Assembly (NCBI RefSeq): GCF_004761875.1
Contig: NZ_SJEY01000011.1
Location: 62,001 to 126,000, forward strand
Direction: 5' to 3'
Source of the DNA: Roseovarius aestuariivivens
GTDB taxonomy: Bacteria; Pseudomonadota; Alphaproteobacteria; Rhodobacterales; Rhodobacteraceae
Length of the DNA: 64,000 nucleotides
This document shows, one piece after another, positions 27,640 through 37,135 of this stretch. The notes beneath the pieces are model-generated. The model saw nothing but the letters and a program-made list of their open reading frames with translations, searched no databases and was not told the origin of the DNA. The translations under genes and the position numbers were made by a program. Each line of letters starts with the position of its first letter. The stretch's first letter is position 1.

Positions 27640-28613
27640 TGCCTTGGCTTCTTTCGGGCCTGGGTCTGGTGATCCTGCTTCTGGCTGGTGACGCCCTGGT
27701 CAAAGGCGCGGTCAACCTCAGCCTGAGGGTCGGCGTGCCCGCGCTGATCGTCAGTCTGACCATCGTCGCCTTCGGCACCTCGGCGCCCGAATTGCTGATC
27801 TCCGTGAACGCCGTGCTCGAAGGCAAACCGGGGCTTGCGCTCGGCAATGTGGTGGGGTCCAACACCGCCAATATCCTCTTGGTACTGGGCGTGCCCGCGA
27901 TCCTCTCGGTGCTGCACACCTCGGCCTGCGAAACCCGCAAGACGTATAATTTCATGCTCGCGGGCAGCGTGCTCTTCATTGCGCTGGCCATGCGCGGCAC
28001 CTTCGATCTGGTCGCGGGTCTGGCACTGCTGGCGTCGCTGTCTTACGTGCTCTTCGATGCCTTCCGCGATGCCCACAACCACCGGAAAGAGGCCAACGGC
28101 GCCGCCGCTCTGGCCGCACAAAACGCCGATCCGGACGAGGACGAAGTCGAAGGCGCCGATCCCGACATGCCCTGGTGGCAGATCATCGTCTTTCTCGTTC
28201 TGGGCCTCATCGGCCTGCCGCTGGGCGCAGACCTTCTGGTCGACAACGCGTCGATCATCGCCGCGCGGTACGGCGTCTCCGACAGCGTGATCGGCCTCAC
28301 GCTCGTGGCGCTGGGCACCTCGCTGCCCGAACTCGCCACCACGGTGATGGCGGCCTTGCGCAAACAGGCCGATGTGGCGCTGGGCAACGTGATCGGGTCG
28401 AACATGTTCAACCTGCTGGCCATCATCGGTATCACCACCCTGGTGGGCGAAATTCCGGTAGACCGCGAATTTCTCGTTTTCGACCTCTGGGTGATGCTCG
28501 CGGCCTCGTTGCTGATCATCCCCTTCGTCTATTTCAAACGTGACATCACGCGGATCTGGGGCATCGCCTTGACCGCGCTCTATCTGATCTACGTTGTCGT
28601 CGTACTCAGCTAG
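27636..28613 (+). CDS. Calcium/sodium antiporter (CaCA family, YrbG-like)
   Basis: A 325-residue K+-independent Na+/Ca2+ exchanger homologue with about ten membrane segments in two inverted repeats. The two alpha-repeat motifs are present: GTSAPELLIS near residue 48 and GTSLPELATT near residue 228, each with the ion-coordinating Glu. Between the halves lies an acidic cytoplasmic loop (DPDEDEVEGADPD). Cotranslated with the preceding microprotein. Confidence 0.9.
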   Translation: MMPWLLSGLGLVILLLAGDALVKGAVNLSLRVGVPALIVSLTIVAFGTSAPELLISVNAVLEGKPGLALGNVVGSNTANILLVLGVPAILSVLHTSACETRKTYNFMLAGSVLFIALAMRGTFDLVAGLALLASLSYVLFDAFRDAHNHRKEANGAAALAAQNADPDEDEVEGADPDMPWWQIIVFLVLGLIGLPLGADLLVDNASIIAARYGVSDSVIGLTLVALGTSLPELATTVMAALRKQADVALGNVIGSNMFNLLAIIGITTLVGEIPVDREFLVFDLWVMLAASLLIIPFVYFKRDITRIWGIALTALYLIYVVVVLS

Positions 28614-28628
28614 ACGAAAGGGCCGGCT

Positions 28629-29426
28629 TTGACGGACAGCACTTCACGACGCGCGCTGGTCACCGGCGCCGGCAAACGCCTGGGCCGGGCCATGGCGCTT
28701 GAACTGGCGCGCCAGGGCTGTGACGTGGCGGTGCATTACGGCAGCTCGAAAGACGCCGCCGAAGAGGTCGCAGGCCTGATCCGCGACATGGGCCGCCGCG
28801 CCTGCACCTTGCAGGCCGACCTGCTGCAAGAGGCGTCGGTGCAGGCCCTGCTGCCAGCCGCCGCCGAAGGCCTCGGCGGGCCAGTGCACGTGCTCGTCAA
28901 CAACGCCTCGATTTTCGAGCATGACAGCTTCGGCGACGCCACCCGCGAAAGTTGGGACCGCCATATGGAATCGAACCTTCGCGCGCCCTTCGTCTTGACA
29001 CAGGCGCTGGCCGCCCAAATTCCCGATCCGGTTCCGGACGAAAACCACGAACCCGTGGCGCAAGGTCTTGTCGTCAACATGATCGATCAGCGCGTGCGCA
29101 AGCTGACCCCGGATTTCGCCAGCTACACGATTGCCAAGATGGGCCTCTGGGCGATGACGCGCACCGCCGCGCAGGCCCTCGCGCCACGGGTGCGCGTCAA
29201 CGCAATCGGCCCCGGGCCGACCATGCAAAGCATTGCCCAGACCGGCGACAAGTTCACCAGTCAGCGCCAGCGCACCATGCTGCAGCGCGGTGCGAATCAA
29301 TCCGATATCACCGGCGCGCTGGTCTATTTCCTGCAATCTCCGGCCATCACCGGACAGCTTCTTTGCGTCGACGGGGGCCAGCATCTGGCGTGGCAAACAC
29401 CGGACGTTGTGGGCGTCGACCTCTGA
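28629..29426 (+). CDS. SDR family oxidoreductase, pteridine reductase/FolM-like
   Basis: A short-chain dehydrogenase of 265 residues. The cofactor motif TGAGKRLG is at 12-19 and the catalytic pair Tyr166/Lys170 in YTIAK. In place of the usual Ser there is Asp153, thirteen residues before the Tyr, as in pteridine reductases and FolM dihydromonapterin reductase. It therefore probably reduces a pterin with NADPH. The start codon is TTG at 28629 with GAAAGG upstream. It precedes uvrC after a 287-base AT-rich gap. Confidence 0.82.
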   Translation: MTDSTSRRALVTGAGKRLGRAMALELARQGCDVAVHYGSSKDAAEEVAGLIRDMGRRACTLQADLLQEASVQALLPAAAEGLGGPVHVLVNNASIFEHDSFGDATRESWDRHMESNLRAPFVLTQALAAQIPDPVPDENHEPVAQGLVVNMIDQRVRKLTPDFASYTIAKMGLWAMTRTAAQALAPRVRVNAIGPGPTMQSIAQTGDKFTSQRQRTMLQRGANQSDITGALVYFLQSPAITGQLLCVDGGQHLAWQTPDVVGVDL

Positions 29427-29713
29427 TCAGGCGGCAAGTTGTGCACCGCTCCGAGAAGAGACATAAAACCGTTACAAAAACTTTAATCATTTCAAATATT
29501 TGCCTTCCGAAAACTTTTTTATTCAATGTTTTCAATGGTCTGAAATAGTGCACAAAAACTGGGCAAACCAGAGAAGGCAATTCAAAACAAAGAAAAATCC
29601 CGGTCACCCAGAACTTTTCCGCAAACTTATCCACATCTTCCGTGGATTTGTTTCCTCTTGTTCCCACCGGCATAAGATTGCAGCCGCAGCAAAAGAATCA
29701 GATCCCCGACACC
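29427..29713. other. AT-rich intergenic region upstream of uvrC
   Basis: A 287-base gap with strikingly lower G+C than the genes around it and several A/T runs. It contains a perfect DnaA-box sequence and an imperfect inverted copy (see next entry) shortly before the uvrC start. No small gene or RNA is apparent. It may hold the uvrC promoter. Confidence 0.5.
29627..29651. promoter_or_regulatory. DnaA box pair / small hairpin before uvrC
   Basis: TTATCCACA at 29627-29635 matches the DnaA-box consensus exactly; the following CGTGGATTT is a degenerate reverse copy, so ATCCAC and GTGGAT can also pair across a seven-base loop. One or two boxes are consistent with DnaA-mediated regulation of uvrC, not with a full origin. 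Confidence 0.45.
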
Positions 29714-31582
29714 ATGACCGATTCGCAGCCAGAAAAAACGCCGCCCACCGGGCACCGCGTGATCCAGTCCTATCTCAAAACGCTCGACGGCTCGCCGGGC
29801 GTCTACAGGATGCTGGGTGCCCAAAGCCAGGTGCTTTACGTGGGCAAGGCGCGCAATCTCAAGGCGCGGGTGTCAAGCTATGCGCGGCCCACCGGACATA
29901 CGCCGCGCATCGCGCGGATGATTTCCGAAACCGCCTCGATGATGTTTCTCACGACGGCAACGGAAACCGAGGCGCTGCTGCTCGAACAGAACCTCATCAA
30001 GCAATTGAAGCCGCGCTACAACGTGCTTCTGCGCGACGACAAATCGTTCCCGAACATCCTCGTCACCGCGCATGATTTCCCGATGATCAAGAAGCATCGC
30101 GGCGCGCGCAAGGAAAAGGGCCGCTATTACGGCCCCTTCGCCTCGGCGGGCGCGGTCAACCGCACACTCGGACAGCTTCAGCGCGTCTTCCAGCTGCGAA
30201 ACTGCACCGACACGCAGTTCGAAACCCGCACGCGGCCCTGCCTGCAATACCAGATCAAGCGCTGCACCGCGCCCTGCGTCGGTTATATCTCCAAAGCGGA
30301 CTACGCCGCGCAGGTCGCGGACGCCCAGCGCTATCTCTCCGGCAAATCCACCGAGATCCAGGAGAAGCTCGCCGCCGACATGGCCAAAGCCTCCGAAGAG
30401 ATGGAGTTCGAACGCGCCGCCGCACTCCGCGACCGGATCAAGGCGCTCACACAGGTGCAGACCTCGCAGGGCATCAACCCGCGCACCGTGCCCGAGGCCG
30501 ATCTCATCGCGCTGCATCTGGAAAAGGGGCAGGCCTGCGTGCAGGTCTTTTTCATCCGCGCCAACCAGAACTGGGGCAACAAGGATTACTACCCCCGCGT
30601 TGGCGCCGACGTGGACGCGCCCGAGGTGCTGGAGGCGTTTCTGGGCCAATTCTACGACACCAAGGAACCGGCGAAGCAGATCATCCTCAGCCACGAGTTG
30701 GAGAACCCCGATCTGATGGCCGAGGCCCTGACCGGCAAGCTTGGCCGCAAGGTCGAGATCGTCGTGCCCCAGCGCGGCGAAAAGGCGGAACTGATCGAGG
30801 CCGCGCTGCGCAACGCCCGCGAAAGCCTCGCCCGCAAGATGAGCGAAAGCGCGACACAGGCCAAGCTGCTGAAAGGTCTGGCCGAGGCCTTCGACCTGCC
30901 CGAACCGCCTGCGCGGATCGAGGTCTACGACAACTCGCACATCCAGGGCACGCACGCCGTCGGCGCGATGATCGTGGCCGGCCCGGACGGGTTCATGAAA
31001 AACCAGTACCGCAAGTTCAACATCCGCGGTGAAGACCTCACCCCCGGCGACGATTTCGGCATGATGAAAGAGGTGCTCAAGCGCCGCTTCACAAGGCTTA
31101 AGAAGGAGGACCCCGACCGGCAGAACGGGCTCTGGCCGGACCTTCTGCTGATCGACGGCGGCGCGGGGCAGGTCTCGGCGGTGCGCGAGATCATGCGCGC
31201 CATGGGGGTGGAGGATATCGCCATGGTGGGCGTCGCCAAGGGCATCGACCGCGACGCGGGCAGGGAAGAGTTTCACCGCACAGGGCAGCGCCCCATGGCG
31301 CTGCGTCACAACGACCCGGTGCTCTACTTCATCCAGCGCCTGCGCGACGAGGCGCACAGGTTTGCCATCGGCACACACCGGGCGAAGCGCGCCAAGGCGG
31401 TCAGCGCCTCACCGCTCGACGAAATCGCCGGGGTCGGCGCGGCGCGCAAGCGCGCGCTGCTGGCGCATTTCGGCTCCGCCAAGGCGGTAAGCCGCGCCAA
31501 CCTCGCCGATCTCAAGGCGGTCGAGGGCGTGTCAGAGGCGCTGGCGCAGAAGGTCTACGACCATTTCCACGAAAAGGGATAA
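29714..31582 (+). CDS. uvrC: Excinuclease ABC subunit UvrC
   Basis: The dual-incision nuclease of nucleotide excision repair, 622 residues. It has an N-terminal GIY-YIG domain (GVYRM ... [13 protein letters not shown]), a central UVR coiled-coil segment ([15 protein letters not shown]), the RNase H-like C-terminal nuclease domain ([18 protein letters not shown]) and C-terminal tandem helix-hairpin-helix motifs. The ATG at 29714 gives the standard N-terminus; an upstream in-frame extension exists. Confidence 0.96.
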   Translation: MTDSQPEKTPPTGHRVIQSYLKTLDGSPGVYRMLGAQSQVLYVGKARNLKARVSSYARPTGHTPRIARMISETASMMFLTTATETEALLLEQNLIKQLKPRYNVLLRDDKSFPNILVTAHDFPMIKKHRGARKEKGRYYGPFASAGAVNRTLGQLQRVFQLRNCTDTQFETRTRPCLQYQIKRCTAPCVGYISKADYAAQVADAQRYLSGKSTEIQEKLAADMAKASEEMEFERAAALRDRIKALTQVQTSQGINPRTVPEADLIALHLEKGQACVQVFFIRANQNWGNKDYYPRVGADVDAPEVLEAFLGQFYDTKEPAKQIILSHELENPDLMAEALTGKLGRKVEIVVPQRGEKAELIEAALRNARESLARKMSESATQAKLLKGLAEAFDLPEPPARIEVYDNSHIQGTHAVGAMIVAGPDGFMKNQYRKFNIRGEDLTPGDDFGMMKEVLKRRFTRLKKEDPDRQNGLWPDLLLIDGGAGQVSAVREIMRAMGVEDIAMVGVAKGIDRDAGREEFHRTGQRPMALRHNDPVLYFIQRLRDEAHRFAIGTHRAKRAKAVSASPLDEIAGVGAARKRALLAHFGSAKAVSRANLADLKAVEGVSEALAQKVYDHFHEKG

Positions 31583-31603
31583 GCGGCAAACCGGGCGCGC
31601 GGC

Positions 31604-32761
31604 CTAGTTCGCAGGCTTCGGCTGAGTGATCACACCCCACATAAAATCGAACTTGTTCGACCCGAGCAGCGGTTGCTCCAGAGGACGGCCCGTCGGGTTG
31701 TAAGGCAGCATGTTGCCTGCCGCAGGCGCCACGTAGCCCGAGCTGTCGAAGGACGCGTAGACGTGGCAGGCGATGCAGGACGACGCCGCCACCGTGCCGT
31801 TGCCCGTGATCCCCTCGATCACCGAATTGCCCAGCACATAGGGCGTGCCATCCTCAGCGGTGTAGTCGGTCATCGTGCCCTTCATGCAGTAGTGCTGCCA
31901 GACCTCGTCCAGACCCGCCTCCTCGAAGAGCGCCAGAACCGCGTCGGTTTTCTCGCACGTACCGTACCCGCCGTTCATGTCGGCCCGGTTCGGCTCCACC
32001 ATCGGCACCACCGCGCCGAAGCTGTCGGCGCAGCCGATGAAATCGCAGCGCCCGGGATTCATCTCATGCTCGAAAGATCCCCAGACCCAATTCGGGTTCT
32101 GCTTGGTGCTGACATGCAGCGACAAAAGCGCGTATTCCGTGCCACCCGAGACATCGGTGTAGTAAAGCGCGCGCACCTGCTCTTCGCTTTCAAGATCGGG
32201 CAGCCACGCCATCAGGTCCTTGACCGGCGTCCAGTCGCCCTTGACCGAAATCGCCGTCGTGGGCATCTGGATGTTCACCTTGTCGAAGGCCGCGGCGCGG
32301 CCCGGCCCGGTGTTATACCCGTTGCCGGTGATGAAATCCCATTGCGGCCGGTTGCGCTTGGTTTCCTCGGCGATACAGCCGGTGGCGGGGAAATTGCCGG
32401 TGGCCGCCCCGGGTGGCGGGCTGCAGGCCACGTCGATCGGCTGTAGCCCGCCATGCCCGTCGGTGGATTGCAGGCTCACCTGAAGCTTCTTGTCGGCGCC
32501 GGGATCGGGCCAGACCGGATTTTCGTTGAATGTGTCGTGATCCGAGGCCCAGGTCTCGAAGATCACCGGAGACCGTTCACCCGGCGTGAAAGGCGCGGTG
32601 AACTTCACAAACTCGCGCCAGATATACTCGTCCGACATCATATCCATGCCGTCGACGGGGCCTTGGACAGCGCGGACACCCGGCGGCGTCTGCGAGAACG
32701 CAGGACCCGTCAGGACAAAAGACGCGGCAAGCGTGGCGGCAACGAATCTGGCTATGTGCAT
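31604..32761 (-). CDS. Secreted protein with a single haem c motif (unknown function)
   Basis: A 385-residue exported protein: signal peptide (residues 1-23, cleavage near AFSQ) and one CIACH haem-binding motif at 329-333 near the C-terminus, followed by a possible Met ligand in GNMLPY. Most of the protein before the motif does not resemble a classical cytochrome c; the family is unclear to me, though similar cytochrome P460-like or c-type proteins occur in proteobacteria. The ATG at 32761 has GGAG eight bases upstream. It is inserted between uvrC and pgsA and transcribed against both. Confidence 0.7.
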   Translation of the reverse strand: MHIARFVAATLAASFVLTGPAFSQTPPGVRAVQGPVDGMDMMSDEYIWREFVKFTAPFTPGERSPVIFETWASDHDTFNENPVWPDPGADKKLQVSLQSTDGHGGLQPIDVACSPPPGAATGNFPATGCIAEETKRNRPQWDFITGNGYNTGPGRAAAFDKVNIQMPTTAISVKGDWTPVKDLMAWLPDLESEEQVRALYYTDVSGGTEYALLSLHVSTKQNPNWVWGSFEHEMNPGRCDFIGCADSFGAVVPMVEPNRADMNGGYGTCEKTDAVLALFEEAGLDEVWQHYCMKGTMTDYTAEDGTPYVLGNSVIEGITGNGTVAASSCIACHVYASFDSSGYVAPAAGNMLPYNPTGRPLEQPLLGSNKFDFMWGVITQPKPAN

Positions 32762-32901
32762 GTCAGTATCTCCAAAGGTGAATGACACAACCCTAAGGCA
32801 AGCGGTGCTTTCGCCATAGGAGAATCTCATGTCCTCAACGTCCGGCTCTGGGCCTGGCCCCTGCTTTGCCTGTAGACTTCTCGAGAACCGGAGACGCCCC
32901 C

Positions 32902-33435
32902 ATGACCCATGACTTTTCCCCCCTCAAGGATGCGCAGTGGCCCCAAGAGATCGCCGATCTGAAAGACGGCTTTGCCGGGCGGCTCAATGTCTACCGCACG
33001 ATGGCGCATCATCCCGCACTTCTGCGCGGCTGGGCGCCCTTGCGCGAGCATGTGGTGCGGAAGACCACGCTCGGGGCCGAGCGGTCCGAGGTAGTGATCC
33101 TGCGCACCGGTCTCAGGCTCGGGGCCGAGTACGAGATCGCGCATCACATCGCGCGCGCCACCGCCATCGGCATGGAGAGGCCCCGCATCGACACCATCCT
33201 GGGCCCGCTCGACGGGATGGCCGAGAACGACGCAACGCTGGCCCGCGCCGTGGACGAACTGTGCGAGAGCGCCGCGCTCACGCCGGCCACCCGCAGGGCT
33301 CTGGAAACCCTCACCGGCCCGCAGGGCGTACTCGATCTGATGGCGACCGTGGGCTTTTACACAACGCTGGCGTTTCTCGTGAAAAGCTTCGATGTGCCCA
33401 TCGACGACGACCTCACGTTGCCTCCCGCGCGCTGA
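32902..33435 (+). CDS. Carboxymuconolactone decarboxylase family protein
   Basis: A 177-residue alpha-helical protein of the CMD/AhpD superfamily, with the core segment LREHVVRKTTLGAERSEVVILRTGLRLGAEYEIAHH cut here by position (about residues 48-83) and the conserved Glu-x-x-x-His in EYEIAHH. It lacks the AhpD CxxC, so a peroxidase role is unlikely. Function unknown. It starts 42 bases upstream of pgsA and may be in its operon. Confidence 0.8.
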   Translation: MTHDFSPLKDAQWPQEIADLKDGFAGRLNVYRTMAHHPALLRGWAPLREHVVRKTTLGAERSEVVILRTGLRLGAEYEIAHHIARATAIGMERPRIDTILGPLDGMAENDATLARAVDELCESAALTPATRRALETLTGPQGVLDLMATVGFYTTLAFLVKSFDVPIDDDLTLPPAR

Positions 33436-33477
33436 CGCCCCTTTCCCCGGTCACGCGTTCAGGCTAGGTAGCAGGGC

Positions 33478-34137
33478 ATGACTTGGAACATCCCCAACGT
33501 GCTGACGGTCCTCCGTCTTCTGGCCGCCCCGGCGGTTGCGGTGATGTTTCTCTACTTCCACCGGCCCTGGGCCGACTGGTTCGCGCTGATGCTCTTTGTC
33601 AGCGCCGCGATCACCGACTGGTTCGACGGTTATCTGGCGCGACTCTGGAAACAGACGACCAAGCTCGGCACGATGCTCGACCCCATCGCCGACAAGGCGA
33701 TGGTGGTGATCGCCCTCGCCGTGATCCTTGGCTATTCGTCCATGTCGCCCTGGCTGGTGCTGCCCGCCACCGTCATCCTTTTCCGAGAGGTGTTCGTCTC
33801 GGGCCTGCGCGAATTCCTCGGTGACACCGCCGGCACGCTCAAGGTCACGAAACTGGCCAAGTGGAAGACCACCTGCCAGATGGTCGCCATCGCTGTGCTG
33901 TTCGCCCAAGGCGTGTTCGAGCACTATTTCGGCATGTCCGCCTATGGCATGGACGCGGCCCTGGTCGATGATATTCTGGCCGGGCGCGAAGAAGACCTGC
34001 AAGGCCTGCGCTGGAAGATGCAGGGCATGGTGCTGACCGGGCATGCGGGACTCTGGCTTTTGTGGCTGGCGGCAGCTTTGACATTGGTGACCGGCGTGGA
34101 ATATTTCCGTAAGGCCATGCCGTATCTGAAGGACTGA
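33478..34137 (+). CDS. pgsA: CDP-diacylglycerol--glycerol-3-phosphate 3-phosphatidyltransferase
   Basis: The membrane enzyme making phosphatidylglycerophosphate from CDP-diacylglycerol, 219 residues. The full CDP-alcohol phosphatidyltransferase motif is readable: Asp47, Asp50-Gly51, Ala54-Arg55, Gly64, Asp68 and Asp72. Several membrane helices follow. It heads a run with moaD (five bases after) and moaE, a common Rhodobacteraceae order. Confidence 0.94.
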   Translation: MTWNIPNVLTVLRLLAAPAVAVMFLYFHRPWADWFALMLFVSAAITDWFDGYLARLWKQTTKLGTMLDPIADKAMVVIALAVILGYSSMSPWLVLPATVILFREVFVSGLREFLGDTAGTLKVTKLAKWKTTCQMVAIAVLFAQGVFEHYFGMSAYGMDAALVDDILAGREEDLQGLRWKMQGMVLTGHAGLWLLWLAAALTLVTGVEYFRKAMPYLKD

Positions 34138-34142
34138 CTGAG

Positions 34143-34388
34143 ATGGACGTGCTCTATTTCGCCTGGGTGCGCGAACGCATCGGACACCCCAAGGACACCG
34201 TCGAAACCAAGGCCGGCACCGTGCGCGACCTGGTCGAGGAACTGCGCGCACGCGAAGAACGCTATGCCGCGGCCTTTGCCGATCTCGACGCGCTGCGCGT
34301 GGCCGTGGACCAGGAACTGACCGATTTCGACGCATCGCTGGCCAACGCGCGCGAGGTTGCGTTCTTCCCGCCCATGACCGGCGGCTGA
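34143..34388 (+). CDS. moaD: Molybdopterin synthase small subunit MoaD
   Basis: A beta-grasp protein of 81 residues that carries sulfur as a C-terminal thiocarboxylate for molybdopterin synthesis. The essential C-terminal Gly-Gly follows FFPPMTGG. It is five bases after pgsA and five before moaE. Confidence 0.95.
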   Translation: MDVLYFAWVRERIGHPKDTVETKAGTVRDLVEELRAREERYAAAFADLDALRVAVDQELTDFDASLANAREVAFFPPMTGG

Positions 34389-34393
34389 CGCGG

Positions 34394-34834
34394 ATGGAGA
34401 TCAAGGTTCAGGACGCCCCCTTCGATCTGGGCGCAGAGGCCAACGCCTTCGCCGCGCGCCAGACGGGCATGGGGGCGATCGTCACCTTTACCGGTATCGT
34501 GCGCGATATCGCGGCGGGCCTCGACGCCATGGAAATCGAGCATTACCCGGGCATGACCGAGAAAGCGATCGAGGGCATCGTGTCCGAGGCGATGTCGCGC
34601 TGGTCGCTGGGCGATGCTCTGGTCATCCACCGTTACGGGCGGCTTGGCCCGGACGAGGTGATCATGATGGTCGCCACCTCGGCGCCGCACCGGGTCGATG
34701 CGTTCCAGGCGGCAGAATACCTGATGGACTACCTCAAATCCCGCGCGCCATTCTGGAAGAAGGAAATGACGCAAGACGGCGTCGACTGGGTCGCGGCGAA
34801 AGACGAGGACGAGGAAGCGCTCAGCCGCTGGTGA
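34394..34834 (+). CDS. moaE: Molybdopterin synthase large subunit MoaE
   Basis: The catalytic subunit partner of MoaD, 146 residues, converting precursor Z to molybdopterin. Typical segments are FTGIVRD, MEIEHYPGMTE and the lysine-rich active-site stretch KSRAPFWKKE. Immediately downstream of moaD; other moa genes are not in the window. Confidence 0.95.
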   Translation: MEIKVQDAPFDLGAEANAFAARQTGMGAIVTFTGIVRDIAAGLDAMEIEHYPGMTEKAIEGIVSEAMSRWSLGDALVIHRYGRLGPDEVIMMVATSAPHRVDAFQAAEYLMDYLKSRAPFWKKEMTQDGVDWVAAKDEDEEALSRW

Positions 34835-34879
34835 CGCAGCGTCGCGATTGCCGCCGCGCGTCCCTCAGCACAGGATGCC

Positions 34880-35194
34880 ATGATCCAAGCCGGAGCCCGC
34901 GACATGTCCCCCGTCATCCAGTCCTACATCGACACGCTTACACCAAAGGCGCGCGGCGCCATTCGCGGCACGGCCAAGCTGGTGATTTCGGGCGAGGGCA
35001 CGGTGATGCTCGATGAGACCGGCGCACGCGCGGGCGATGCGGTGGCGGACGTGACGCTCATTGCCAGCGACGAGGTCTTCCGCAAGATCCTGTCAGGCGA
35101 CCAGAACCCCGTCATGGCCTTCATGTCCGGCAAGCTCAAGGTCGAGGGCAACGCCCAGCGCGCCCTCAAGGTCAGCGCAATCCTCACCGGCTGA
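34880..35194 (+). CDS. SCP2 sterol-binding domain protein
   Basis: A stand-alone SCP-2-like lipid-carrier domain of 104 residues, with ISGEGTVMLDETGA, DVTLIASDEVFRKILSGDQNPVMAF and GKLKVEGN as typical segments. It probably binds acyl chains or acyl-CoA in the cytoplasm. An internal ATG at 34904 has a better-spaced GGAG and may be the true start (96 residues). A clear terminator follows 6 bases after the stop. Confidence 0.88.
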   Translation: MIQAGARDMSPVIQSYIDTLTPKARGAIRGTAKLVISGEGTVMLDETGARAGDAVADVTLIASDEVFRKILSGDQNPVMAFMSGKLKVEGNAQRALKVSAILTG

Positions 35195-35200
35195 CACAGA

Positions 35201-35228
35201 AAAACGGGGCCGTTTCCGACCCCGTTTT
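35201..35228. terminator. Bidirectional rho-independent terminator
   Basis: AAAACGGGG and CCCCGTTTT form a nine-pair stem around a ten-base loop, giving a U-rich 3' end on both strands. It separates the convergent SCP2 and coiled-coil genes. Confidence 0.82.
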
Positions 35229-35257
35229 CCGAATGATTCATCGCAGTTCCGAAGTGC

Positions 35258-35545
35258 TTAGCTGAAGCGCTTCCAAGCGTTCTCCATCGCGTTGGACATG
35301 TCGTCCCACGCCTTGTCGGCTGCTGTTTTGACGTCGTTCCACGCCTCGCCCTGCGCTTCCTGCAGTTCTTTCAGCTTGCTTTCCATCTCATCGCGCTTGG
35401 CACGTAACTCTTTGATCTGCTCTTCGTATTTGATCTTGGTGTCGGCCTGCGCTTGCTCGGCTTGGGCCTTCATCTTTTCGATATTGGCCTGCCACTCGCT
35501 CATCTGGGCTTTCAGCTTTTCGGTATAGGCGTTCTGGTCAGTCAT
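35258..35545 (-). CDS. Small coiled-coil protein (95 aa)
   Basis: A 95-residue, highly charged protein that is almost entirely predicted alpha-helical coiled coil, with Glu/Lys/Gln-rich heptads (EKMKAQAEQAQADTK) and a C-terminal amphipathic segment with three regularly spaced Trp. It resembles apolipoprotein- or phasin-like small helical proteins, but I cannot assign a family. The ATG at 35545 has AAAGGA upstream. It is divergent from cydA. Confidence 0.72.
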   Translation of the reverse strand: MTDQNAYTEKLKAQMSEWQANIEKMKAQAEQAQADTKIKYEEQIKELRAKRDEMESKLKELQEAQGEAWNDVKTAADKAWDDMSNAMENAWKRFS

Positions 35546-35716
35546 TCTAAATCCTTTCCGGCGGTCTTGACCGCTCTTATAAATGTAACGAGCAGCGTGG
35601 GGTTTGGTTCCACCGAAAAATCGCATTCCGCGCCAAACCCGCGAATTCCTGACAAAAATAGTGCGCCACTCGGTCGCAAAGCCGCGACAGCAGGGCCAAA
35701 CGCCCTATATCTCCAT

Positions 35717-35722
35717 TATAAT
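35717..35722 (+). promoter_or_regulatory. Candidate -10 box for cydAB
   Basis: A consensus TATAAT 33 bases before the cydA start. No good -35 hexamer lies at the right spacing and I see no clear FNR half-sites, so an activator may be needed. Confidence 0.4.
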
Positions 35723-35754
35723 CGACAAAGCCTGCAGCGCAGGAGAACAATCCG

Positions 35755-37131
35755 ATGGACACGCTCCTTTTTTCCCGCATCCAGTTTGGTGCGAACATCT
35801 CGTTCCACATCCTCTTCCCGACGATCACCATCGCGCTCGGGTGGATGCTCTTCTACTTCAAGATGCGCTACGCCCGTAGTGGCGCCGAAAAATGGATGAA
35901 GGCCTACCATTTCTGGGTCAAGATCTTCGCCCTCAGCTTCGCGATGGGCGTGGTATCGGGCATCACCATGTCGTTTCAGTTCGGCACGAACTGGCCGGGC
36001 TTCATGGAAACCGTCGGCAATATCGCCGGGCCGCTTCTGGCCTACGAGGTGCTGACCGCGTTCTTTTTGGAGGCCGTGTTTCTCGGCATCATGCTGTTCG
36101 GCTTCTCCAAGGTGCCGGGCTGGCTGCACACGCTGGCCACCTTCCTCGTGGCGTTCGGCACCACGATGTCGGCCTTCTGGATCATCGTGCTCTCAAGCTG
36201 GATGCACACGCCGGCCGGCTATGAGATGCGCGAGGGCGTGGCCCACGCGACAGACTGGCTTGCGATCATCTTCAACCCCTCCATGCCTTACCGTCTGACG
36301 CATATGCTGCTGGCCAGCGGGCTGACCGTGGCGTTCCTGATGGCCGGGCTTTCGGCCTATCGCTGGCTGCGCGGAAATCGCAGCGGCGAGGTGCGCTTGT
36401 CGCTCGTGACGGGCCTGTCTCTCGGCGCGCTGCTCATTCCGGTGCAGATCCTGATCGGCGACATGCACGGGCTGAACACACTGGAACATCAGCCCGCGAA
36501 AGTGGCGGCGATGGAGGGCAACTGGGAAACCCAGGGCAACGTGCCACTTCTGCTCTTTGCGCTGCCCGACGAAGAGGCGCGCGAGAACCGGTTCGAGATC
36601 GGTATCCCGAACGGCGCATCGCTGATCCTCAAGCACAAGGCCGATGGCGTCGTGCCCGGGCTGAACGAGTTTGTCACCGAAGACGGCGAGGTCCTGCACC
36701 CGCCGGTCGCGCCGGTCTTCTTTTCGTTCCGCGTAATGGTGGGCACAGGCATGGCGATGCTGGCGCTCAGCTGGGCGGCGGTCGGGTTGATGGCCTGGCG
36801 TCGGCGCGGCGCTGACGCGCTGCCCAAACCGATGCTCTGGGCGATGGTGCCGATGGCCTTCTCGGGCTGGGTCGCCACGCTCGCGGGCTGGTACACGACC
36901 GAAATCGGCCGTCAGCCCTGGCTCGTGACCGGGCTGATGACGACCGAACAGGCGGTGGCGGACGTGCCCGCGCCGATGGTGGCCAGCACGCTGGCGCTCT
37001 ATCTCGTGGTCTACGCGGTGCTGCTCGTGGCCTATGTGGGCGTGCTCTTCTATCTCGCCGGGAAATCCGGCGAGACCGCGGCGGCAACCGATCCGCGCCG
37101 CGCGTCCACCAAAGCCCTGCCGGCGGAGTAG
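35755..37131 (+). CDS. cydA: Cytochrome bd-type ubiquinol oxidase subunit I (CIO type)
   Basis: The haem-bearing subunit of a bd-type quinol oxidase, 458 residues with about nine membrane helices. His18 (haem ligand) lies in NISFHILFP, and GWYTTEIGRQPW is the conserved segment near the C-terminus. The protein is short in the Q-loop, as in the cyanide-insensitive oxidases of alphaproteobacteria and Pseudomonas. It is followed by cydB after four bases. Confidence 0.94.
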   Translation: MDTLLFSRIQFGANISFHILFPTITIALGWMLFYFKMRYARSGAEKWMKAYHFWVKIFALSFAMGVVSGITMSFQFGTNWPGFMETVGNIAGPLLAYEVLTAFFLEAVFLGIMLFGFSKVPGWLHTLATFLVAFGTTMSAFWIIVLSSWMHTPAGYEMREGVAHATDWLAIIFNPSMPYRLTHMLLASGLTVAFLMAGLSAYRWLRGNRSGEVRLSLVTGLSLGALLIPVQILIGDMHGLNTLEHQPAKVAAMEGNWETQGNVPLLLFALPDEEARENRFEIGIPNGASLILKHKADGVVPGLNEFVTEDGEVLHPPVAPVFFSFRVMVGTGMAMLALSWAAVGLMAWRRRGADALPKPMLWAMVPMAFSGWVATLAGWYTTEIGRQPWLVTGLMTTEQAVADVPAPMVASTLALYLVVYAVLLVAYVGVLFYLAGKSGETAAATDPRRASTKALPAE

Positions 37132-37135
37132 ATCC

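Noticed and set aside
29627..29651. Chromosomal or plasmid replication origin
   Set aside because: Only one exact DnaA box and one poor one; no dnaA, parAB, hemE or repABC genes nearby.
29873..31378. 501-codon minus-strand frame opposite uvrC
   Set aside because: Fully antisense to uvrC with no recognisable motif; its openness follows from GC-rich third positions in uvrC.
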